Shown here: in pieces, positions 19,823-33,000 of the stretch
Layout: each line of letters begins with the position of its first letter
Numbering within the stretch: position 1 is the first letter of the stretch
Source: Poa pratensis
Lineage: Eukaryota > Streptophyta > Magnoliopsida > Poales > Poaceae
NCBI GenBank assembly: GCA_947311845.1
Contig: CAMZMU010000063.1
Coordinates: 121,317,964 to 121,381,963, forward strand
Direction: 5' to 3'
DNA: 64,000 nt
The notes under the pieces: model-generated
The model's database searches: none
Seen by the model: only the letters and a program-made list of their open reading frames with translations
Told to the model about the DNA's origin: nothing
Position numbers and translations under genes: made by a program

Positions 19823-22487
19823 CAGAAAATCTAATTGTAAGGCGCCTGCTATCTGGCAGAACGTACGCAGGTGCTCGGATCGCTGACGGACGTGGATCCC
19901 GCGCGTCGCGTGCTTCCTCGCTCACGTCGCGCACATGCAGTCCCTCTGGTCGCGTAAAAACATATTGCGGATGTAGGGATCGAACCTTGGCCGCTGCGCG
20001 AGACATTGACTTCAACGTACTAGCCATCTAGCCAATCAACGTTTCATGCTTTCTTATTAAAGGTTCCCCTATTTGAGAACTAAATAGTACGGACCAATGC
20101 AACATTATTTCTGCTGTTCATTGTTAAACTGAAACACACTTCCTCATGTTTAGAATAGATAAACACTCGTTTGTTTGTGTTTTCTCAACTAAAATAATTA
20201 TTTTTTAATGAACGGTCCATAGCAACTCGTTTGGCCCGGTTTTTAAACTATTTTTCTCCCCCAATATCGCCGCAACCACATGCCTGCATCTCTTGCTCTT
20301 TGTGTCTCTATAAAAATGTCATCTCCTTCCCACCACATTGAGCGGCAGCAGCAACGGCGAGAAGTTCTTCTCGGTCGAAGGTGGCGGGACTAGGATGGCG
20401 GATTGCACGTGAGGTTGCCGGGAGAGTCGTGAACGGCTCATTTAGGGGCGGCGCCGAAGATCAGCACGCGAGGCCGCGGTGCTTGGGAGACAACGACGGT
20501 GAGCACATGTTTGCGAGGTCGTGTGTGATGTCGCGTCAACTCAGCTCGCGCCATGCTCAGCCCGTAGTTTGGCGAGTGTAGAGGAAGGCGTCGGAGTTAG
20601 AGGGCTCTAGCCCTTTCGTGTCGCTACCGATATAGTTACCGTACTCTCTCGGTAATAGTTACCCACCCAAAACTGATGAATTTACCCATGTGTTAATGAT
20701 ACAGTTATCAACCACGAAATTGATTTAGTTATCCTACTATCGCTAACAATTACCTACCCAGTACTGATGGAGTTACCCACCTTGTACTCCTAAATTTACA
20801 CACGTGTTCATGATGCAGTTATCCAACACAAAATCGATATAGTTACCCTAATCTCGGTAATAATTACCTACCCAGTATTGATAAAGTTACTCATATGTTA
20901 ATGATAATATGATATAGTTATCCAGGACAATATGGATGCAGTTACCCCACTCTCTCGTTAATTATTACCCATCCATTATTGACGGAGTTGTCCAGTACTG
21001 ATAAAGTTACCCATGCGTTTTCATGTGTAGTTATCTACCACAAAATTCGTTATAGTTACCCTACTCTCTCGGTAATAGGTACCACCCAACAATGATAGAG
21101 TTACCCACTTAGTAATGATAAAGTTACTCATGTGTTTTCATGGTCTACTTATCCACCACGAAATCAATGTAGTAACCATACTTTTTGGGTAATAGTTACC
21201 AACTCAATACTGATGTAGTTACCCACCTAGTACTGATAAAGTTACCTATGTATTTTCATTTGTTGTTATCCACAACGAAATCGTTATAGTTACCCTACTC
21301 TCTCGGTAATAGTTACCACCCAATGCTGATGGAGTGATCTACCCAGTATTGATAAAGCTACCCATGTGTTCTCATGGTGTAGTTATCCACAATATAGTTA
21401 TTATACTCTTTTGGTAATAGTTATCCACCCAATACTGATGAAGTTACCCACCTAGTACTGATAAAGTCACCCATATGTTTTCATGGTATAGTTATCCACC
21501 ACAAAATCAATGTAGTTATCATACTCTCTCGGTAATAGTTACCACCCCAATACTGATGAAGTTACCACCCAGTACTGATAAAGTTTACCCATGTTTATCA
21601 TGCTCTCCTGATAATAGTTACCACCCAATATCGATAAAGTTATCCATCCAATACTGATAAAGTTACCCATGTGTTTTCATGTGTAGTTATCCATCACAAA
21701 ACCGTTATAGTTAACCTACTCTCTCGGTAATAGTTACCACCCAATACTGATTGATTTACCCACTCAATACTGATACAGTTACCCATGTGTTTTCATGATG
21801 TAGTTATCCAACACGAAATCAATTTAGTTATCATACTCTCTCGATAATAGTTACCCACCCAATACTGATGGAGTTACCCACTTAGTACTTATGTAGTTAT
21901 CAATGTGTTTATGATGTAGTTATTCACCATGAAATCGATATAGTTACCATGTCCTCTAAATAATAGTTACGAACACAATGCCCATCTTTTTTATGTGTAG
22001 TTTCACTATGAAATCGATAGTTATCATCATAATATTTATGCACGATAAATTTACCATATCAAAGTGATGTGATAACTTTAAAACTCGTAAAAATCTAAAA
22101 GAACAACAAAAAGTGGTTCTATTTCAAACCTAAAACTAATCGCTAATATGGTTGGTAACTTATGTATTCAAGCATTGGTAACTTATATGTTATGGGGTGG
22201 TAACTTCTGGGCAAAAAAAAAAAGTTGTCGGAACATATTAACATGGGATCTAGTTTTGAAGATCTCGCCGCGACTAGCTCAGCGGTGAAAACGGATTCTA
22301 AATCGGATAAACGGTTAGGGCTACAAAACTTTTTAAATTTTCAAATTTTGCATTTTATGTGGGATGACATCAGCTTGGTTGTTTGTTTGTGCATGCATGC
22401 AAATAGGACCATTTTTCATCCCGTGCTGCCCAATCCGGGTGCGTACTGATTTGCCAATTAGCAGGCGCCTACAAGATAGTCATTCCC
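19823..22487. mobile_element. Mutator-like element (2665 bp) carrying a minisatellite
   Basis: Both ends carry GGCGCCTGCTA close to the terminus (left 19840s; right as the inverse, ending near 22472). Similarity extends outward (CTAATTGTAAGG against TATCTTGTAGG inverse) and inward (TACGCA, CGGAT). The element is flanked by the 9-bp direct repeat TTTATTTTT (19814-19822, 22488-22496). A T-rich repeat could arise by chance, but the length matches the MULE rule. No transposase was found. The interior has a short GC-rich part (20330-20620) and a long tandem array. Confidence 0.7.
20625..22065. repeat. Degenerate minisatellite, about 13 units of 80-120 bp, built on AGTTACC
   Basis: The landmark ACTCTCTCGGTAATAG or a variant recurs at about 20641, 20735, 20849, 20950, 21064, 21180, 21297, 21404, 21523, 21602, 21718, 21835 and 21953. 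Each unit also contains ACCCAATACTGAT, AAGTTACCCATGTG and AGTTATCCACCAC. AGTTACC/AGTTATC recurs every 20-30 bases within units. The inverse GGTAACT appears in three places just beyond (22150-22215). Non-coding. Confidence 0.85.
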
Positions 22488-22589
22488 TTTATTTTTTTAT
22501 TTTTCACTCTTTGTGATTTCGAAAAATGTTCGAATTAAAATAGGTTGTACAATTTTTAACTGTGGAAAAAAATTCGAATTTGAATTTCT

Positions 22590-22885
22590 TTTAAATCTGA
22601 ACAATTTTTAATTTGAACAATTTTTGAATCTGAATAAATTTTGAATTCGAACAATTTTTGACAGTATTTTTTTTGAATTTGAACAATTTTTGAATTTGAA
22701 CAACTTTTGAATATGAACAAAATGTTGAATTGGTACAATTTTGGAATGTGAATAAATTTTGAATTGGAACAATTGTCCAATATAAACGAATCTTGAATAT
22801 GAACAAATTTTGAATTGAAACAATTTTCGTATATGAACAAAATCCTGAATTTGAACAATTTTCAGATATGAACAAATTTTTAAAA
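22590..22885. repeat. AT-rich minisatellite, about 18-bp unit (GAACAATTTTTGAATTT)
   Basis: About 16 imperfect units of TGAACAATTTTTGAATT alternate with TGAATAAATTTTGAATT forms. The overlapping Phe/Lys/Asn/Ile-rich minus-strand frames are products of the repeat, not genes. Confidence 0.85.
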
Positions 22886-22924
22886 TTGGAAAAAAATCCG
22901 ATTATTTTTCAAAATCATAAAATG

Positions 22925-23065
22925 TAAAAAACGATAAAATAAATAGAAAAAACATAATTTAAAGAACGAAAAAGAAAAAAAGAAAACAGAAAAGAAAAGA
23001 AAAAACGAAAACAAAAACAAAAACAAAAAGAAAAAGAAAAGAAAAAAAGAAAAAAGAAAAAAGAA
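22925..23065. repeat. Polypurine (AAAAAG/AAAAAC) low-complexity tract
   Basis: Nearly all A with scattered G and C (GAAAAGAAAAAAG, AAACAAAAACAAAAAC). It adjoins the 18-bp array. No coding content. Confidence 0.9.
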
Positions 23066-23069
23066 GAAA

Positions 23070-26000
23070 AATGGGCCGGTGCCACACCTTCACACATGGG
23101 CCAGGACGTCAGAATTGACCAAGGTCGTTGGGCCAGGATGGTCCACTTATAAAAAACAAATGTTATACTTGGTGTTTGGGCCTTTTCATTTTTCTTCTTC
23201 TACGGTATATATGGGCTAATCAAAATCTCAAGCTGGGCTGGGCCCATCATGTCCACCCTACTAGACATCACCCCTAACTTGGCAAGGAGAAAACTAGGAT
23301 CTACATCATTGATTCACCAAGTTATATCCCACGTTGAAAGTGTTGAACCTCAAATGAGTTTTCTACCACTCTCTAGGCTGTGATAAGAGGAGTGACTCAC
23401 AGACGCTCCTCCTTCACCGCCCGCCTCTGCACTCCTCGCCCACACGTCGTGTTTTGTGAAGAAGACGAGCTGGGTTCAGACCCATGCACACTGCGCTTTG
23501 TTTTGTGTTGCATGAAAAAATTAATTGTTTAGTTATTGACTGGTTAAGTGACACATTAGGTTAGCAACCATTTTGCATATTTGATGGAATCGTGGATTGT
23601 TCCTGAATCGGATTTGGGATTAGCCCCCACTTCTTACTCGAACAAATCTATATAAACAGGCAGAGTCGAACTCAAGCCGTCAAAAGAAACTAGATCGCAT
23701 CTGCCTCCTCACACTCATGCACCACCGTCGTTCCACTCGCTATGCTACTTCCGACTACTCCATCCCCCGACTACATGCACGGTTGTGCGAAAGAGCAGAT
23801 CTCTGAAATCCCGCCTTTTATGATCATGCACCGAGAGAGAGGCGATAAGAGCGTCTCGGCACGACTGCTTACGTTCGTTTTGTTCGAATTCGTCCGACTT
23901 CTCCTCGACATGATCACCATGTCAGGCATCTCCAGCTAGTCAGCTGCGGATGCCACCGATGGTGCTCTCGCAACTATGGCCGCGTAATGGGTACTGTTTG
24001 GTCCTCATGATAGCACCTTGCTAGACAACGCACCGCTAAAGGATAAGCAAATTGGCGGCGACAACTATGTGTACTCCTTTTGTCAAACCATGAATCTTAG
24101 CACTTTCTTAGAAAACACAAACTATGGAAATAATTATTATAAGAAGACAAATAATTCTTGCATTGTACGGTATCTCTTTGGATCAACACCTGAACTGACT
24201 TGATGTTTATGTACGGAGACAGGTAGATCGTAGTGATCGATGCCCCGCCACACATTGACATAGTAGTTTGAGAACACACGATGCGATTCCACAAACTGAA
24301 CCGTTCCGTACTTAACCCGGAAAAATTCAGAGAGCAGAAATTTTTTGCTGTAGCCCGTAGCATGCTGCTATGAGTTCGTTACCAGGCACACATTGAGTTG
24401 AACCAGCCATTGGACTTTTTTTTTTTTGCGAGCAAACCATTAGACTTGGAGTGTTAGATTCGCTCACGCGGTCCAGTCAACTTCCCCACTCGCATGCCTC
24501 GTGCCCTTGTTACTTTTAGTGAAGATTTATAAACATCACAGAACTGTGACTTCAGTTTATGAGAAGCATAATGACATATTGCATACACTCCTGTTAAGAA
24601 AATCCTTAATTAGTTCCACTAACGCTTGCTTGCTACATTGAAAAGGCTCGTTGACTAAATTTCTACAACAGAAGATACACACAGATCGATAAGTCAAGCT
24701 GAGCTTGCTTTAGCCCCTCCCCGCAAACAACCCACTTCTTAATATCTGCATCAAGGATCATCTTCTCCCTCTGCATGTGCCCTGCCAGATGGGTACCGAC
24801 CCAAGTTGCCCTACTCAACCTGGCATTCTGCTGCCTCCCTGCATGCAGCCTGGATAATCTAATCATGCACTTGTGTTTAGATTATAGCGCCGCCAAATTC
24901 CCCTGCCACATGACGATGCAGTGTGGTTTGAGACTCGCCAGCCATCGCTCATGCCGGTGTGCCTGATAAGGGGACACCGGTTTCTAGCTAGTGTGTTTGC
25001 TGTGGCAAGTGGCAACAGAAACCTGCCGATGCCTGTACTCTAATGCAGATGGTGGTACAGAGACACAAGAATTTGGGAGAGAATCTTGTTGTGCTAACTA
25101 TTCCGTCGAGTAACATACTAGGTTATTCCTTTTGTTTTTTCGTTCTCTGCCAAAATCATCCCATTAGTGGAGGTTTTGAGTTTTTAGAGTACACTTCTTA
25201 GAACACGCAGGAGGATATGGCTGAATAGAGGAAAAACTAATGCAAGTGTGAGTAAAGTACTGCACCGAAAAAAGAATCCTTCATCTTGTATTGCTATATG
25301 AGCATTCTGAAAACTAACGATTGCTCTCTGGACAGTTATGCAACGATCCAGATGCCAAAAGGGAGAAATCTAGAGACCAAAAAGGCTTCTAAAAGGGCGA
25401 ATAAGAATCCAGTACAGCCCACTGGAAGAGAAAGCTGTCTGGTAGTTTCAACTGTCATCCTTCCTATCCAAACCCAATCAACCAAAAACAGCTACCACTA
25501 TATTATATTACACAGATAACAACAACTTAAACACCCCAAGAAGCAAGAAGCACTAAATAATTCCCATACCCGGCCTGCATTATTTGCAGTTGATGCAACC
25601 CAATCCAATCCATGTCATATGTGCAGATACAGGTCCAGCTGATGGCAGCATTAGGTCGGCTGGCCTTACCTAATTAGATCTCATTAGCGCTAATGCCCAT
25701 CCAAACCCGTGAACTACCATCCTAGTAATCAATACCAGCTAGTATCTACACTGTACGTATGATCAGCAGCATCAATTCAGAAGGTCACAGGGATTATCAG
25801 CTCCATCCAAGCTGTCGAACACTACTAGGTTATTGTCATCGGCTCAACCACCGGTCCCGGCTGCCCCTACCACACATACATGCAGCAGCAGTACCTGGGC
25901 ACTTAGCTGCAGCTAGCTAACTGAGCAGATGTGATTGGTACGGTGGGCATGCTGCTGCTGTAGCTTCTAGCTTCTTAGTACTAGTACTATACTTGCTAAC

Positions 26001-28492
26001 TGAAGATCATGTCGTGAGCTGATGGTTTCGGAGAATATTTTAGCAGTTCCAAGTACCAACTAGGCAACTAGCTGGGTTCATTGCAGCAAAAGTGCTCTTG
26101 TGATGCAGTCAGTACCCCGAGATCCCAATGTGTATATGCACAGGTTAAGATACCATTTGACTAGTTAACAAACATGGTGTCAGTAATAATGTTAAAGTTA
26201 TACGTGGAATCTGGCACTCTGTAGGCAGCCAGGATAACAGTGGAAGAGTCTCATTTGCATATGTACAGTTAGCTGGTAATGTACAGCGGCTCAATGAGAG
26301 ATGGAACACATGAGCAGCACATGCTGCTACATGGAGGAATGGTTATTTCATAGTACACTATTGATGAATGCTAAGTTTTCTCAGTTGAACTTGTACTTAG
26401 TTAGATTTCTCCATGATCCATTCTGGTCAAAATATCTAGTGGCCTCCGAGCTTGGGTACTAAGTACTCTCTGACCACCAAGAAAGGTCAAGTACTTCAAC
26501 TAATAAGTTAATGCTGCAGAGTGGCTTGTTCGACAATTTGGAATTAACAGCCCATGAACAGATTGGGACAATAAATAGGTACTGGAAGTAAGGTACATGC
26601 TCCAGCACTTAGTCTCAATATCCAATTCCGTGCGATGGTACAGATCAACTAGCCTTGATGTGCTGACGTAAGTGTCAAACAAAGGTTAATCAGTTAATCA
26701 GATCGAGAGATTAGATAATCATGGAGTGACCAACTGAAGCAACAAGTGATGAGATGATCATGGAGAGTGACCAAGTGAAGCAACAAGTGATGCAAGTTCC
26801 CAGAATCGTTCTGCCACCTTCCGATGGAACATAGCTTGCATGATTCAGCACGTACTGGGCTAGTTCCAGTGCATGCTCCTCTGTTTTGGATCGTCAATCA
26901 ATACGTTATTGATTCAAGCAAATCGAGTGTTCAATATTGTTTCCTCTGAAACCAAGCTAGCTAACAAAAGTATTTTTCTCCCTGTAAAAACTAAAGTTGT
27001 TTTGCTTACTTGCAGTAGTAAAAGCTGCCTCTTGCTTTATGCTGACTTGACTAGGCAACATGCAGCTCGATCACATATAGTGATCTTTTGAAGCAAAGTC
27101 TAGCTAAATTACAGATATCATGGTACTGGAAGTTCGGAACATAATTCACAAGCAAAGCCTACCTAGGCTAGACGTATGATGTAGTTGGGACACATATCTT
27201 AAGAAAAGCTTGAGGACTGAGGTACAGAGCACATATGATGGTATTACAACTTTTTATGTGATGATTAGTGGGAGAATAATAAGTGGATTTAGCTAATCTG
27301 GAAAGTCCTAATTGATTTTAGATACTAATCTGAATCTGACAGGAAATTGGTTCAAGTAATTAGGGAGGATTAAACATCACAGCAAATCTGGTTTGAAAAA
27401 AATTCATAGCAAATCAAGTATGCCCCAAAAGTTTATACTGAGAATTCCTAACTCATTCTCATGATATACCTAGAAGAGAAAAAAAATCCCATGCATACAT
27501 ATGAAGTGTGGGCATTGGTTAGTGGATAAGTGGGCACTCCAAAACCGAAAGGATGGCATAGGGCCAAAAGGTTTGATCACCCATGAAAACAAAGAGATAG
27601 AGATAGAGAGAGATCGGGAGAGAGAAATAGAGCTGGAGATGAGGTCAAGATGAGCCAATCATACGCGCCCAATTATTGCCATTTGATTGTTGAAGAGTAA
27701 AAAAAGGAGAAGGAAATCATTGATAGCACTGTTACGTACGTAGGAGTATCTGAATACGAGTATAAATACTCAACTAAGCAACCGATTGAATACAAATTTA
27801 TTTTCATTTCTTTGCGAGGAAACCTAACACCTTTTTTATGTATTCTGGTACCTATATGCTTTCAAACTTCAGGTCCGTTATACGGTGACAGTTGAAGAAG
27901 AGAAGGTTTCCTAGAGAACAGAAGAAGTTGATGTCAGGTTTTGGAGGTGTTATCTGATATGTGTAATTTGTTTCTGTCGGCTGATGGTTAAATTCGATAG
28001 CTTGTAATAGTGCTGCGGTTTGGTAGAAGTTGGGGTTTAAGAAACTGGTCTGTAAAAAAAGGAAGGAAGATTAGGAGTAGAGTGTGCGTGTGGGTGCTGA
28101 TGGGTTTGAAAAATACGGAATCCTGTTTTAACGGTTTCGTTTTTTAAATGAAATCGGGAGCGAGAAGCTCCTTTATTCGGAAAAATGACAGTTTATTCTG
28201 GGCGATGCTAATCTTCGCACACACGGTTTCGAAAAGAACAACGAGAGGAAGAAGATCACCGCAGCCACCGCCGGTCAAACCGCCAACCACACCCACCTCC
28301 ATTCCTTCAATGACCTCCTCCGCTGGTCCACGTTCGACTTGGCCATCCCCTACAAATTCCACCACATCAGATATCGTCGTCGGCCGCCCACCCCCCACCG
28401 ATAAGTCCATTGCTCGCTTCCGCTCGCTTCAATCTCGACGTCTTCTCCGCCGCGGCTCTCTAACGGTTGCGGCGACGTCTCCGACGCCGTCT
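23070..28492. other. 5.4 kb anonymous region, no supportable gene
   Basis: No frame shows a recognisable domain. A TATA-like TCTATATAAACAGG occurs at about 23647 upstream of a C-rich leader and a 65-codon frame (23742-23939), which could be a short transcript or a decayed gene start. A 13-T run flanked by CCATTGGAC / CCATTAGAC (24406-24450) looks like a small insertion with target duplication. At 28144-28490 a GC-rich patch has open frames on both strands with no clear protein. The rest is AT-rich. Confidence 0.4.
26718..26796. repeat. Two-copy tandem duplication, 39-40 bp
   Basis: The unit ATCATGGAG(AG)TGACCAA ... GAAGCAACAAGTGATG occurs at 26718 and again at 26757 with two or three differences. 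Confidence 0.85.
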
Positions 28493-28496
28493 TGGT

Positions 28497-28526
<30 letters not shown>
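28497..28526. repeat. 30-base G homopolymer
   Basis: An uninterrupted G run, then A and GGGG, within a GC-rich patch. It generates glycine and proline homopolymers in overlapping frames, which I do not treat as genes. Confidence 0.9.
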
Positions 28527-28527
<1 letters not shown>

Positions 28528-28792
28528 GGGGAAGAAACGTGACACATGACGAAGAGAGAAACGCATCGCCAGACTGCAAGAGTGCTCTGGCGCGGGAGAA
28601 AATCATTTCGGTTTATTTTGGCCTTTTAGGGTCGCATGAAGAAAAAATCAACACCATGTCGGCAACATTTTTCTTGGCTGCACGCCGAAACACCACCAGA
28701 GGGATAGCTGCACGAATGGTCAAATGCTCGTCTACGCGGTACTCTACTTAACCGAGTTAAATTATCGAGCATGACACTAGGTGCTCTATATA

Positions 28793-28946
28793 CTCCCTTC
28801 ATTCCTAAATATAAATGTTTTAGTTTTTTTTCACATTCACATGTATCTAGATACATTTTAATGTCTATGTTCACTCATTTTAGTTCGCATCTAATCAACA
28901 TGTTAAATACGTAAAACATCTTATATTTAAAAACGTAGTAAGTGAG
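28793..28946. mobile_element. Stowaway (Tc1/mariner) MITE, 154 bp
   Basis: Starts CTCCCTTCATTCCTAAATAT and ends with the inverse of CTCACTTACTACGTTTTTAAATAT, flanked by TA on both sides. CTCCCT termini with TA duplication define Stowaway MITEs in grasses. The ATACATTTTAATGTCTATGTTCACTCATTT interior is also family-typical. Confidence 0.9.
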
Positions 28947-29313
28947 TACAATAGTCCCACTATTCATGATGACGCGATATGGTCTCTGTTGCGGTGCCGA
29001 TCGATCGATCGGCTGGCGAGCGACAGTTCGTCCCATAGTTTGGATCGGCGCGTGCGTGTGAGGTCGATCGTCGCGTCCTTATCAGGCGGTTCCGCCGCGC
29101 CACTAGTTTGATCTAATCCTCGATCGATCGAACTGGCCGGCCTAATCTCGAAGTGGAGCAGTAGTATGTATCCAGCCCGTGATAAGGCTAAGTCGATGCC
29201 ATGTCATTCTCGCACCCATGGAGGCAGCTTGGATTGGGTTCTTCCACCTATTAATCTCTCATCACGAGCGGCGTCCCTATAGGCTACAGCCATGAGTGAT
29301 TAGCTTGATCGAC
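28947..29313. other. Flank of the CACTA insertion
   Basis: GATC-rich sequence with repeated CGATCGATCG motifs and no gene. It is continuous with the sequence after 40567 if the CACTA and one GAC are removed, and may be upstream sequence of an undetected gene. Confidence 0.35.
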
Positions 29314-29329
29314 CACTACGGGAAACCAT

Positions 29330-29700
29330 CAAAACGTCGACGGCGGGCCGCCGTCGGCGTAGCAACGATCGCCGTCGGCGTAGACGGCCGCGGCCGTCGG
29401 CGTAGCGTCGTCGGCGTAGGACGCTGTCGGCGTATGACAATGCCGTCGGCGTATCCGTCGCCGTCGGCGTATCTGAAGTGGGACCCACAAAACGGACGTC
29501 GAACGTCTCCGTCTGCTCCACCTATACGCCGACGGCAGTGCCGTCGGCCTAGGCTGCCACGTGTGCTGATCTGGTGCGTCTGGGAGGAGTCTACGCCGAC
29601 GGCAATGCCGTCGGCGTAGGATGACCATATGGTCCTCCAGCGTCGACGTGGCGCCATCCTGTGCGTCCCGCAGCATACTACGCCGACGGACTTGACCATA
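29330..29700. repeat. Left subterminal repeat region of the CACTA
   Basis: About a dozen copies of GTCGGCGTA or its complement TACGCCGAC, most within the longer GCCGTCGGCGTA. Mostly one orientation near the end, mixed further in. In En/Spm such repeats bind the TnpA-type protein. Each contains GCCGAC, the DRE/CRT core recognised by some AP2/ERF proteins. Confidence 0.92.
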
Positions 29701-30096
29701 TTTTCAGTTTCTGAAACTTTTTGCTGCTGGTTTCTGGCGCATTTTAAATACAATTAAAATTGCACAAATTATAAAACATCACAGAAACATCAAATAAAAC
29801 ACCACATACATATCCAAATGACACAAACATGATTCAAATTCATCCAAGCATTCATACAAACTCCAAACAAGTTCGAATTCACACACGCTACACCCGAACA
29901 CATCCTACACCTCCCGAGAGCCCGAGGCCGATGATTCCTTGCCTTGGCTCATCTTGGTCAATCACCTGCATTGAGAAAGGATAAACTTTTAAGCATGTTG
30001 AAAAATGTAGTAAATAAGAATAAAGACGTAATGCAATTAAGAAGAAGCATGTTGAAAAGTAAATAGTACGCAAAAGGACATAAAAGACCCTCACCC

Positions 30097-33000
30097 CTAA
30101 TCATCACTCTCATAGTTAAGTCCTGGGTTGTCATCATCACTATCAACATCACTATCAACATCACTATCACGAGTGTTGTATATTGGAACCTCCTCGCACG
30201 GTGGAGGCTCATCATCGTCATCACTATCACTCTGTAACTTGTTGAGCATATCTATATCCTTTAGATTCACCACTACGTCACCACCTGTTTGTGCATTGTC
30301 CTCGCGGTCCTCAAGACCTTGTATGCCAAAGTCCCCAAAGGTTTGTTCCTCTTGATAGAAAATCCCCTCGTATGTTTTAGGGTCAATGTTGTTGTAATCG
30401 TCTTCGGAGGGCATGGGTAGCTTACCACGTGGCGATACATGGAACACGACTTCCCAACCAATGAGTCCCTCTTTCTTGCATGGGTAGGGCAAATAATAAA
30501 CTTGAAAGGCTTGGTGAGCCACAACAAAGACATCGGATCCATTGTAGGTGGTTGAAGGCTTAACTTCAACTAACCCAATGGAAGGGGTACTTTTGGTTCC
30601 ATGCTCAGGGTCGAACCAGTGGCATTTGAACACAACAAGCTTGAGTGATATGTTCGTGTTATTGAACGTCAGCTCATATACGTTCTGTAACCTTCCGTAG
30701 TAATCATAATTACCGGCTCCTTTGGTGAAGACCCCGGTATTTATAGTCTTTGCATTAGGCCGACTGTTCTGGTGATGCTCTGTATGGAAGCGGTACCCAT
30801 TCACATCATACTTCTCATACTTCTCGACTCTACGGTTACAACCTTGGGAGACACATCTCAACTCATCTGACATCACAACGTTGGGATCAGCTCCCTACAA
30901 GTACAAATTGTTTTGTGCATTAGTAAGAGGGATAATACACGAATTGCAAGGTAGAAGGGACAGGTTTGAAATTACCTTTTCCCTGAACCAAACCGTGAAT
31001 TTTTTCTTTCCGGGGGCAGGCTCTTTCAAAAGAGTGTCCAACGCGGCTTCATTGGGTCCATCTGATGTTCCCGACCACATTTCATCCGTGAATTGACTAA
31101 AAGGAGAAAATACGTATTAGAACGAAATCATGATAGTAGTTGCAAAGTAATTTGTTCCCCATTTTACCTAAGGAAACTGCCCTCTTCTCCCTGCTCGTCG
31201 TGGGTCACTTCCTTCATGTTCATAAGCACATAGAGCATTATGCACTCCAGCTCATCATTGGTCAAGTTATACCTTGTTGGGCCACCGCTCTTGCCACCGG
31301 GACACTGGAAGAGGACGAGCTTGGGGTCTCGCTTGGGCTCGTCGACATTGTACCGAGAGGCCTGGTTATGCATAGTGGGAACATCATCGGGGTAGTACGT
31401 TAGCCTGGCGTCTGCCATCTCCTGAAGGATAGTTGCCTCGGCTATGGATGACTCAATCTTATTTTTGTTTCCACATTTGGTTCGAATATACTTAAACTCT
31501 CTCTCAATACAAAACTGCCAACGAAACTGCACCGGTCCACCCAAGAGTACCTCATTCGCAAGATGCACAACAAGATGTGCCATCGGAGTAAAGAAGCCTG
31601 GCGGAAATATCGTCTCTAAGTTGCACAGCAACTCCGGCACTAGTTCATGCAGCTTCTGAATAATCAGGGGACATACTTGCTTAGCACAGAGCGTGCGGAA
31701 GAAATGGCTCAACTCCGCGAGCACTCGCCAGACACGGTCGGGGAGATACCCTCGAACCATCACCGGTAGCAGCCGCTCAATCCATATATGATAGTCGTGA
31801 CTCTTGAGCCCGGTGACTTTTGCCGTTTGTATATTGACTCCCTTACTTATATTCGAACAATAGCCATCAGGGAACATCACGACGAATTTGAGCCAATGGA
31901 ATGCCTCAGACCTTTGCATACTATTAAGGCAGAAGTCAGCATGCGGCTTGAACCAGTTCTTTTGACGGCCTTCAGGAGGCTTCATGTGCATTCTCTCCCT
32001 ATCACAGAGCTTCTTAACATCAACTCTAGCCTTAACATTATCCTTCGACTTCGGGGTAATGTTCAGGATTGTGTGAAAGAGGGACTCTCCAACATTCTTT
32101 TCGGTGTGCATCACATCGATGCTATGGGGAAGTTCGAGGTCCTTGTAATATTCGAGTTGCGTCAAGCCTGCCACGTGAGTCCAGTTGTGCGACACACCAT
32201 ATCCCACATATCGTGGGCCTTTTCTCCCAGCAGGCACGAGAGCACTTAGCTCGGCGTCAACAGCTGCACCATCGAAAGTTGGTATCGCTTTTTCTTCACG
32301 CTCAACTCTGCCCTTCTTGAAGTTCTTTTTGTCTTCTCTAAACGGATGCCCTCTTTTGAGGAACTTTCGATGTGTGTCAAACGCGGAATACTTCCGTCCC
32401 GCCGTTAGCCACATGAACTCAAGTCGGTTCCTGCACACTGGGCATGGCCACTTACCAGCTGTACACCATCCGCAGAATAGGGCGTACCCGGGCATGTCAT
32501 GCATGGAATTGTGATACCAAACTTTCATCAAGAAGTTTGTCTTCGATGCACGATCATATGTCAACGTCCCGTGGTGCCAAGAGTGGTTCAGATCATCCAC
32601 AATTGGCTGCATGTACATACTTAAATTCTTCCCCGGATATTCAGGACCTGGAATGATCAGCGAGAGGAACATGGTCTTCTTTTGCATTAGGGCTCCAGGA
32701 GGGAGATTGAGCGGAATAACAAACACGGGCCAGCAGCTGTACGCGGTAGTCGACAAACCATATGGATTGAATCCATCGGTTGCTATCGCGATTCTCACGT
32801 TTCGAGCATCTGCTGCCTCATCGGGGTGGTTCGCATCAAAGTTCTTCCATGCCGTACCATCAGATGGATGTCCCATCAATTCCCGGTCGTGCTCATCCTT
32901 GTATCTCTTCCCCGTTTTGTGCCATTGCATCTGTGTGGCAGACTCTTTGTTCATGTAAAGCCGCTTGATTCTTTGTATGAATGGGAGGTAACGAAGAATC

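Noticed and set aside
19960..20035. tRNA-like GGGATCGAACC motif
   Set aside because: No cloverleaf arms or anticodon stem around it; it lies inside the MULE and such motifs are common in these elements.
22556..22875. Phe/Asn/Lys/Ile-rich minus-strand frames resembling a repeat protein
   Set aside because: The pattern comes straight from the 18-bp DNA minisatellite; all three frames are open for the same reason.
24700..24860. Possible miRNA precursor (CTCCCTCTGCATGTGCCCTG region)
   Set aside because: It loosely resembles plant miRNA-type sequence, but I found no complementary arm nearby and no match to a family I know.
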